64,000 nucleotides of DNA, from assembly GCF_963675965.1 (NCBI RefSeq), contig NZ_OY780935.1, positions 3,026,501-3,090,500 of the forward strand, given 5' to 3'. Positions 55,887 to 61,576 of the stretch are shown here, piece after piece. The notes below the pieces were generated by a model. The model searched no databases, had not been told where the DNA came from, and saw only the letters and a program-made list of their open reading frames with translations. Source of the stretch: an uncultured Celeribacter sp. (GTDB taxonomy: Bacteria > Pseudomonadota > Alphaproteobacteria > Rhodobacterales > Rhodobacteraceae). Both the position numbers and the translations under genes were made by a program. Position 1 is the first letter of the stretch, and every line of letters begins with the position of its first letter.

Positions 55887-56729
55887 TCAGTTGGTGCAGG
55901 GGATCGGTGTTTCGATGATCTCACTGCCTTTGCGTGTGCGCACGGTGCAGACTTTTTCCCTTGGGGTTTCAACCACTTGTTGCTCTTCGATCCCCAAAAG
56001 CGTGTTGCGGTCAATCTCGACACCGCCGACCACCGTGTCGTCATTGCGCCCGACCAGAGCCAGCGACAGTCGGCCGGAACTTTGTGCCGTGGCGAGGGCG
56101 GCAACCTGCGTGGGGGTCGCTTCAACGGTGACGGTGCGGGCGATGATCGCCGCCTGACGGTCGCCATCTGAGATCTGATCGACGGCGATCAGTCGCATGG
56201 AGGTTTCAATCAGTTTGGTGACATCGCCGCTGGAATTGGACAGGCGCCCGGTCCAGTAGACGTCCACGCGGTCGCCGGGGCGCAAAAGGCCCGAAACGCC
56301 GGTGGAAACATCGACCCGGATGGCAAAGGCGCGCATCCCGCGGCTGAGCAATGACGACAGCCCGGCATCCTCGCCCGCGTTGGTCAATTTGACCGCCATA
56401 AGCGGTTCCATGGCCTCAATCGTGCGCAGCGCGCGGCGCGGCGTGTCCAGCCCCTCCGGAAACAGTTCTTCTTCGGTGGTGTAGGAGTTTTTGGGCAGGG
56501 CTTCGACCGGCCATTGCACCAGTTTTACCTTGTCGGCGGTCACCGCATCCCCATAGCCGATCTGTTCGGTGGTGACATAGATGTCCTGCGTTTTGACCAT
56601 CTGGGCACGTATTGCCTTTTCACGCTGCAATTCCGCCTGATAGGTCGACAGGTAGCCGCGGGTCATGTGCACGGCGAAACCGGCGAGGGCGACCCCGACG
56701 ATCAGGACCAATCCGAAAATGATACGCAT
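55887..56729 (-). CDS. cpaB: Pilus assembly protein CpaB/RcpC (SAF domain)
   Basis: A 280-residue protein with an N-terminal helix (about 3-22), a helical stalk, and a SAF domain with TTEQIGYGDAVTADKVKLVQWP and AMEPLMAVKLTNAGE. The C-terminal half holds the RcpC-type block RGMRAFAIRVDVSTGVSGLLRPGDRVDVYW. CpaB assists secretin assembly, probably through peptidoglycan contact. It follows the pilin block by about 270 bases, with a terminator between. Confidence 0.9.
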   Translation of the reverse strand: MRIIFGLVLIVGVALAGFAVHMTRGYLSTYQAELQREKAIRAQMVKTQDIYVTTEQIGYGDAVTADKVKLVQWPVEALPKNSYTTEEELFPEGLDTPRRALRTIEAMEPLMAVKLTNAGEDAGLSSLLSRGMRAFAIRVDVSTGVSGLLRPGDRVDVYWTGRLSNSSGDVTKLIETSMRLIAVDQISDGDRQAAIIARTVTVEATPTQVAALATAQSSGRLSLALVGRNDDTVVGGVEIDRNTLLGIEEQQVVETPREKVCTVRTRKGSEIIETPIPCTN

Positions 56730-57001
56730 GGCTGCTTGTCCTCGTTCTTACTCGTGTTCTTACGCGTGCTGCGCCACGGTGTGCCGGGCAAACCGGTGGC
56801 GCCTTCCTCCTGACCATCGCAACAGAATGCGGCGATTTGGTGGTTCGGCTGTGACATCAGAAAGATTGTTTCTGTTTATGATGAAAAAGTTTGAAAATCC
56901 GTTTGTTGTTCGCGGCTCAATCCCCGGGGACGGGCGCAAAAAAACCGCGCCCGTAGGGGCGCGGCTTGGGCCGTTCAGAAAACGTCGATCAACGGTGTTG
57001 T
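56730..57001. other. Gap between pilin block and cpaB
   Basis: 272 bases with no supportable gene. It holds the minus-strand terminator (56938-56965) after the third pilin. Between that terminator and cpaB the sequence is AT-rich in places, so an independent cpaB promoter is possible; a -35/-10 pair could not be fixed. Confidence 0.4.
56938..56965 (-). terminator. Terminator after the flp pilin block
   Basis: On the minus strand CCGCGCCC-type arms pair (56957-56964 with 56945-56952) around a 4-base loop, followed by a run of seven T (56944-56938). It lies 37 bases after the third pilin gene and separates it from cpaB, which would allow a high pilin-to-machinery ratio. Confidence 0.82.
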
Positions 57002-57223
57002 TTAGGAGGATTTGCCGTCATCTTTTACCGGCTCTTCGTCTGCCGGGGAGACGGAGCCGATGGCGGTACTGATGTCATCACCCAGACCTGTGGTGCTGTT
57101 GGATACGGTGGCCAGTACGGCGATGCCGAGGCCGACAACAGCGGCGGTGAGGACAACCCAGTCGACGGTCACAGCGCCGTCGTCTTTGCGGGAGAAGGTT
57201 TTGATCATTTTGAAGAGTTTCAT
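57002..57223 (-). CDS. flp: Flp-family pilin, third in tandem
   Basis: A 73-residue small pilin. The leader MKLFKMIKTFSRKDDG ends at Gly 16, the predicted TadV cleavage site, followed by AVTVDWVVLTAAVVGLGIAV. It carries Asp-Trp at +5/+6 where classical Flp has Glu-Tyr. Its C-terminus is longer and acidic (SPADEEPVKDDGKSS). The ATG 57223 is chosen; the longer frame from 57244 has no ribosome-binding site. Confidence 0.85.
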   Translation of the reverse strand: MKLFKMIKTFSRKDDGAVTVDWVVLTAAVVGLGIAVLATVSNSTTGLGDDISTAIGSVSPADEEPVKDDGKSS

Positions 57224-57268
57224 GGGTTTAGCTCCAGATTCCATAAAATTTCTTAACGTGAAGGCGGT

Positions 57269-57475
57269 TTAACCTTCCTCGGCGGTGAAGGGTTCGACGG
57301 CAACGCCATCTAGGGTGGTTCCAACGTTATCACCCAATGTATCCGTGCTGGTCGAGATCGTCGCGATCACAGCGATGGCAAGGCCAACGATGGCTGCGGT
57401 GAGAACAACCCAGTCGACGGTGACTGCACCGTCTTCATCGCGGTTGAACGTATGGTTGAGTTTGAAGAGGTTCAT
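57269..57475 (-). CDS. flp: Flp-family pilin, second in tandem
   Basis: A 68-residue pilin with leader MNLFKLNHTFNRDEDG (Gly 16) and hydrophobic part AVTVDWVVLTAAIVGLAIAV, then a Thr/Asp-rich tail ending FTAEEG. Same Asp-Trp variant as its neighbours. Separated from the first pilin by 41 bases and from the third by 45; each has its own ribosome-binding site. Confidence 0.86.
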   Translation of the reverse strand: MNLFKLNHTFNRDEDGAVTVDWVVLTAAIVGLAIAVIATISTSTDTLGDNVGTTLDGVAVEPFTAEEG

Positions 57476-57516
57476 GGTGGTGACTCCGGTGCAGTAGATG
57501 AGTGGTATGACGGCTG

Positions 57517-57711
57517 TTATTTCGTCAATTCTGTGCCCTGAGTGGTCAGCTCAGTTGCGATATTTTGGCCGAGCGTTTTGGTCGCGTCGGATACGGTGCT
57601 CAGAACGGCGATGCCGAGGCCAACAACGGCGGCGGTCAGAACGACCCAGTCCACAGTGACGGCACCGTCTTCGTCGCGAGCGAAAGTTTTGGCGAGGTTA
57701 AAAAGTTTCAT
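57517..57711 (-). CDS. flp: Flp-family pilin, first in tandem
   Basis: A 64-residue pilin with leader MKLFNLAKTFARDEDG (Gly 16) and AVTVDWVVLTAAVVGLGIAV, then a polar tail. It is first in the block and preceded by GGAGGG, so it may be the major pilin. The three pilins differ mainly in their tails, while the hydrophobic core is nearly identical, which indicates local duplication. Confidence 0.87.
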   Translation of the reverse strand: MKLFNLAKTFARDEDGAVTVDWVVLTAAVVGLGIAVLSTVSDATKTLGQNIATELTTQGTELTK

Positions 57712-58025
57712 GGTTCCCTCCAGGATGCGGGTTTTCTGTTTATGTCCTGCGCTGAAGACCGGTGGTGTTTCCCGTTGCCACTGAGGCCATGCGCTTTCGA
57801 TGATGCAATAAGGCCCCTCAACTGAGGCGAGAGTTGGGCAGCAATGGTTCGTTTTTGTAGAGCCCGTTTTCGTGAGGGGTTTAGGAGTTATTCTTTTGAT
57901 ACTAAAAGATTAAAAAATGTTAATGCTGAGGTTGTGCCGGGCTGGGCGTGGCAAAATTGACAAGTGTTTTCAGCAGAATCAGGCGCTGACTGGCGCTTTC
58001 TTGTCGTTTTTGTCACATTAGGGGC
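57712..58025. promoter_or_regulatory. Divergent intergenic region between flp and the transglycosylase gene
   Basis: 314 bases holding the promoters of the pilin block (minus) and the transglycosylase (plus). An 18-base palindrome, TCTTTT (57892-57897), 6 bases, AAAAGA (57904-57909), lies in an AT-rich stretch and may be an operator. A TTGACA hexamer at 57957-57962 has no convincing -10 at 16-18 bases. No gene was found. Confidence 0.4.
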
Positions 58026-58937
58026 ATGGAAACAGACCCGATGACGGGCAGATCACGAGCAGTTCTTATGACCACGATTCGTCAATTGGCTTTCGCAGTG
58101 GCACTGGCGGTGCTGCTTGGCGCCACAGCCTGCGGTCTGCCCGCAGGTGCAGTTTTTGCCGAAGATGCGGCTGCGCCTCCGCCCTGGCCCGAGGTGCGCC
58201 CCAAGCGGATCGGCGTGCCGCAAAGCGGGACGGGCGGGCTGATCACTGTCCAGATCCGCCCAGGCGATAGGGTGCGCCCGGCGCCAGCGCCTGCGGAGGA
58301 GGGGACAGATGAAGCGCCCGCCGCCACGGCCGAAGCGCTTCTGAACTGGTACTGGGATGCGGTGCCGCATGATCTGGCGGGGGCCGGACCGGAACGTTTT
58401 CCGGCGGCTCTGGCCGCACTGGATGGTGCGCCCGCAGATGCGGCGATTCCTCGTCCGAGTTTTCAGGCGCTGACCGATCTGGCCAATCGCTATGGGCGCT
58501 CGGTGTTGCTCTATTCCGTGGGCACCCGTGTCAGCCCGGCACTGGCGCTGGCGATGATGTCCGTCGAATCGTCGGGGCGCGCAGATGCGGAAAGCTCCGC
58601 CGGGGCGCAGGGGCTGATGCAGTTGATCCCCGCCACCGCCGCGCGGTTTCAGGTCGATGCCATGGATCCCGAACAGAACATCAAGGGCGGCATTGCCTAT
58701 CTCGACTGGTTGCTGGGCGAGTTCAACGGCGACGTTGCGCTGGCGCTGGCGGCTTATAACGCTGGCGAGAACGCGGTGCGCGGCAACAATGGCCCGCCGC
58801 CCTATGCCGAAACGCGCGCCTATGTACCGCGCGTGCTGGCGGCATGGCAGGTGGCCAAGGGACTGTGTCTGACGCCGCCGGATCTGTATTCCGATGGCTG
58901 TGTGTTTGCCACCAATGCGGTGCGCGCCGAGAATTAA
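58026..58937 (+). CDS. Lytic murein transglycosylase (SLT domain)
   Basis: A roughly 300-residue periplasmic transglycosylase that cleaves peptidoglycan. The catalytic Glu is in MMSVESSGRADAESSAGAQGLMQLIPATAARF, and the NIKGGIAYLDWLLGEFNGDVALALAAYNAGENAV block completes the fold. A hydrophobic signal follows MTTIRQLAFAVALAVLLGATAC; the exact start is uncertain between 58026, 58041 and 58068. Placed next to, and divergent from, the pilin genes, it may open the wall for the pilus, but may also be unrelated. Confidence 0.88.
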   Translation: METDPMTGRSRAVLMTTIRQLAFAVALAVLLGATACGLPAGAVFAEDAAAPPPWPEVRPKRIGVPQSGTGGLITVQIRPGDRVRPAPAPAEEGTDEAPAATAEALLNWYWDAVPHDLAGAGPERFPAALAALDGAPADAAIPRPSFQALTDLANRYGRSVLLYSVGTRVSPALALAMMSVESSGRADAESSAGAQGLMQLIPATAARFQVDAMDPEQNIKGGIAYLDWLLGEFNGDVALALAAYNAGENAVRGNNGPPPYAETRAYVPRVLAAWQVAKGLCLTPPDLYSDGCVFATNAVRAEN

Positions 58938-58957
58938 AGGTATGCGAACAAAGTGAA

Positions 58958-58982
58958 AAAGCGGCGCTCCGGGCGCCGCTTT
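58958..58982. terminator. Bidirectional terminator between transglycosylase and scoB
   Basis: AAAGCGGCGC (58958-58967) pairs with GCGCCGCTTT (58973-58982) around a 5-base loop, with A and T flanks on either side. It sits between the convergent transglycosylase and CoA-transferase genes and serves both. Confidence 0.82.
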
Positions 58983-59015
58983 CAATATGTCAGTTGCCAT
59001 TTGATCGGGCGTGGA

Positions 59016-59642
59016 TCAGTTGACGATGGTCGCCTCAGTCGCTGCGCGCAGGTCGTCTTCGCTGACGCCATCGGCCAGTTCGACGATCTTCAATCCGCCG
59101 TCCACGACATCCAGAACGCCCAGATTGGTGATGACGCGGTCCACCACGCCCTGACCGGTCAGCGGCAGGGTGCAGGATTTCAAAAGCTTGCTGTCGCCAT
59201 GTTTGTTGGTGTGGTCCATGACCACGACAACGCGGCCGACGCCTGCGACCAGATCCATTGCGCCGCCCATGCCTTTGACGAGCTTGCCGGGGATCATCCA
59301 GTTGGCCAGATCGCCCTTTTCATCGACTTCCATTGCACCGAGGATCGCCATGGCGATCTTGCCCCCACGGATCATGCCAAAGGAGGTGGCGCTGTCGAAA
59401 TAGGCGGTGTTGGGCAATTCGGTGATCGTCTGCTTGCCGGCGTTGATCAGGTCGGGGTCTTCTTCGCCCTCATAGGGGAAAGGACCCATGCCAAGCATGC
59501 CGTTTTCCGACTGAAGGGTGACGGTGACGCCTTCGGGGATGAAGTTCGGGACCAGCGTCGGGATGCCGATCCCGAGGTTCACATAGGTGCCGTCCTGCAG
59601 TTCCTGTGCGGCGCGTGCCGCCATCTGATTGCGATCCCACAT
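59016..59642 (-). CDS. scoB: 3-Oxoacid CoA-transferase subunit B
   Basis: A 208-residue subunit B of succinyl-CoA:3-oxoacid CoA-transferase, which moves CoA from succinyl-CoA to acetoacetate. The catalytic Glu is in TLQSENGMLGMG, and GTYVNLGIGIPTLVPNFI, GKQTITELPNTAYFDSATSFGMIRGG and VDRVITNLGVLDV are family blocks. ATG 59642 has GGAGGA upstream, 2 bases after the scoA stop. Continuation of the frame to 59807 lies inside scoA and is rejected. Confidence 0.93.
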   Translation of the reverse strand: MWDRNQMAARAAQELQDGTYVNLGIGIPTLVPNFIPEGVTVTLQSENGMLGMGPFPYEGEEDPDLINAGKQTITELPNTAYFDSATSFGMIRGGKIAMAILGAMEVDEKGDLANWMIPGKLVKGMGGAMDLVAGVGRVVVVMDHTNKHGDSKLLKSCTLPLTGQGVVDRVITNLGVLDVVDGGLKIVELADGVSEDDLRAATEATIVN

Positions 59643-59644
59643 GA

Positions 59645-60349
59645 TTATGCCTCCTCCCGGGTGCGGACGGTCCGCTGTTCGATGCGCTTTTCGTGATCGC
59701 CCTGGATCAGACGGTGCACATAGATGCCGGGCAGGTGAATGTGATCGGGGTCGAGCGTGCCGGTGGGCACAATCTCTTCGACTTCCATCACGCAGACCTT
59801 GCCGCACATCGCTGCGGGTGGGTTGAAATTGCGCGCGGTCTTGCGAAAGATTGCATTGCCGGTCTCATCGGCTTTCCACGCCTTCACGATGGAGAGATCG
59901 GCAAAGATGCCTTCTTCCATGATATAGGTTTCACCGTTGAAATCGCGGTGATCCTTGCCTTCGGCAATGACCGTGCCGACGCCGGTTTTGGTGTAGAAAC
60001 CCGGAATGCCTGCGCCGCCGGCGCGCATGCGTTCTGCCAAAGTGCCCTGCGGGTTGAACTCCAGCTCCAGCTCGCCCGAGAGGTATTGGCGCATGAATTC
60101 GGCGTTCTCGCCCACGTAAGACGACATCATCTTTTTGATCTGGCGGGTTTCCAGCAGCTTGCCGAGACCGAAGCTGTCCACACCGGCATTGTTTGAGGCG
60201 ACTGTCAGATCCTTGACGCCGCTTTCGACCAATGCGTCGATCAGCAGCTCGGGGATGCCGCAAAGGCCAAAGCCCCCGGCGGCGACCAGCATGCCATCTT
60301 GCAGCAGGCCGTCCAGCGCTTCGGACGCTGAACCGTATATCTTCTTCAT
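59645..60349 (-). CDS. scoA: 3-Oxoacid CoA-transferase subunit A
   Basis: A 234-residue subunit A. The CoA-binding GGFGLCGIPELLIDAL, NNAGVDSFGLGKLLE and GTLAERMRAGGAGIPGFYTKTGVGT blocks are typical. ATG 60349 is preceded by GGGAGGAAC. It is the first gene of the two-gene operon. The upstream 246 bases to the metallo-beta-lactamase gene carry both divergent promoters. Confidence 0.93.
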   Translation of the reverse strand: MKKIYGSASEALDGLLQDGMLVAAGGFGLCGIPELLIDALVESGVKDLTVASNNAGVDSFGLGKLLETRQIKKMMSSYVGENAEFMRQYLSGELELEFNPQGTLAERMRAGGAGIPGFYTKTGVGTVIAEGKDHRDFNGETYIMEEGIFADLSIVKAWKADETGNAIFRKTARNFNPPAAMCGKVCVMEVEEIVPTGTLDPDHIHLPGIYVHRLIQGDHEKRIEQRTVRTREEA

Positions 60350-60544
60350 GTCGTTCCTCCCTAACGTCATCTGAAATTCTGCGCCGATTAACCGGGTTCT
60401 GCGACCCGGTGTCAATGAAATGCTGCACTGCAATATGTTTGCGCCTCAAAGAATCGTACAGCGGCAGGACAGGGCGAGGTGGCGGAGAGGTGCGACATTA
60501 TATCTTATATTTTTTGTCGGACTTGAAGTTTTCTGAGCATATAT

Positions 60545-60566
60545 CATATTCGATAAATAGAATATG
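60545..60566. promoter_or_regulatory. SqrR/BigR-type operator upstream of the persulfide dioxygenase-like gene
   Basis: CATATTC (60545-60551), 8 bases, GAATATG (60560-60566): a perfect 7-base dyad that contains the ATTC-N8-GAAT core of SqrR sites. It overlaps a -10-like element (CATATT or ATATTC) placed 16-17 bases after TTGAAG (60523-60528), so binding would block transcription. It ends 29 bases before the chosen start. Confidence 0.6.
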
Positions 60567-60595
60567 AAACCAACACAGAAATGGGAACGCTCATC

Positions 60596-61495
60596 ATGCA
60601 ATTCTACCCAGCCTCTCGCACCGCCGGCAGCCCGGATGTCGCGGCCTTCTACGAAAAGGTGACCGGCTCCTGGCAATATATCGTGTCAGACCCGGCCACC
60701 AACGCCGCCGCAATCATCGATCCGGTGCTGGATTTCGATCCGGCGGCGGGGGCCACCTGGACCGCTAGCGCGGATGAACTCCTCGACTATGTTGCAGAGA
60801 AAGGCCTGAAGGTCGTTTGGGTGCTCGACACGCACCCCCATGCCGATCACTTTTCGGCCGCGGCCTATCTGGCGGACAAGCTGAACGCCCCGCAGGCCAT
60901 TGGCGGCAAGGTGCTCGACGTGCAGCGCATCTGGGCAGATCTCTATGCCGATGACCGTCTCAAGGAACGTGCGGATTATTGGGACCGGCTGTTTGAGCCG
61001 GGGGACAGTTTCGAGATCGGCAACCTGCGTGCAAAGGTGATCCTGTCGACGGGGCACACGCTGGCCTCGGTGTCCTATGTGATTGGGGATGCGGTGTTTG
61101 CCCATGACTCCTTCATGGTGCCCGACAGCGGCACCTCACGCGCAGACTTCCCCGGGGGCTCTTCCGAGGAGCTGTGGGAAAGCCTGCAAACCATTCTGGC
61201 GATGCCTGGGGACACCCGTGTCTTTGTCGGCCACGACTATTGCAAGGGCGGGCGCGACGCCGCCTGTATGGCAACGGTCGCAGAGCACAAAGCCAGCAAT
61301 ATCCATGTGAAAGACGGGATCAGCAAAGCCGAGTTCATCGCAACGCGCGATACCCGGGATGCTTCTCTGCCCCTGCCCAAGCAAATGCTCTATGCGCTGC
61401 AGGTCAATATCCGGGGCGGGCGACTGCCCGAACCCGATGACAAAGGGCGCGCGGTCTTTTCGATCCCGGTCAACCGATTTGAGCCGAAACTCTGA
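60596..61495 (+). CDS. Metallo-beta-lactamase fold protein, probable persulfide dioxygenase (Blh/ETHE1-like)
   Basis: A 299-residue MBL-fold hydrolase. The metal motif THPHADH is at 79-85, further ligands in STGHTLASVSYVIG and FVGHDYCKGGRD, and the N-terminal SWQYIVSDPATNAAAIIDPVLDFD is typical of the ETHE1/Blh group, which oxidises glutathione persulfide to sulfite. ATG 60596 is preferred because GGGAA stands 8 bases before; 60581 is an alternative. The SqrR-type box upstream supports a sulfur-stress role. Rhodanese or SQR genes are not adjacent. Confidence 0.83.
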   Translation: MQFYPASRTAGSPDVAAFYEKVTGSWQYIVSDPATNAAAIIDPVLDFDPAAGATWTASADELLDYVAEKGLKVVWVLDTHPHADHFSAAAYLADKLNAPQAIGGKVLDVQRIWADLYADDRLKERADYWDRLFEPGDSFEIGNLRAKVILSTGHTLASVSYVIGDAVFAHDSFMVPDSGTSRADFPGGSSEELWESLQTILAMPGDTRVFVGHDYCKGGRDAACMATVAEHKASNIHVKDGISKAEFIATRDTRDASLPLPKQMLYALQVNIRGGRLPEPDDKGRAVFSIPVNRFEPKL

Positions 61496-61524
61496 GCGGG
61501 GCTAACATCGGCCTCAGAACGAAG

Positions 61525-61549
61525 AAGGGCGCCTCTTGGGGCGCCCTTT
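61525..61549. terminator. Terminator between the MBL gene and topA
   Basis: AAGGGCGCC (61525-61533) pairs with GGCGCCCTT (61540-61548) around a 6-base loop, followed by T. It serves the plus-strand MBL gene and the convergent topA. Confidence 0.8.
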
Positions 61550-61576
61550 CTGTCTGTGCGTAGCTTTTTCCGGAGT

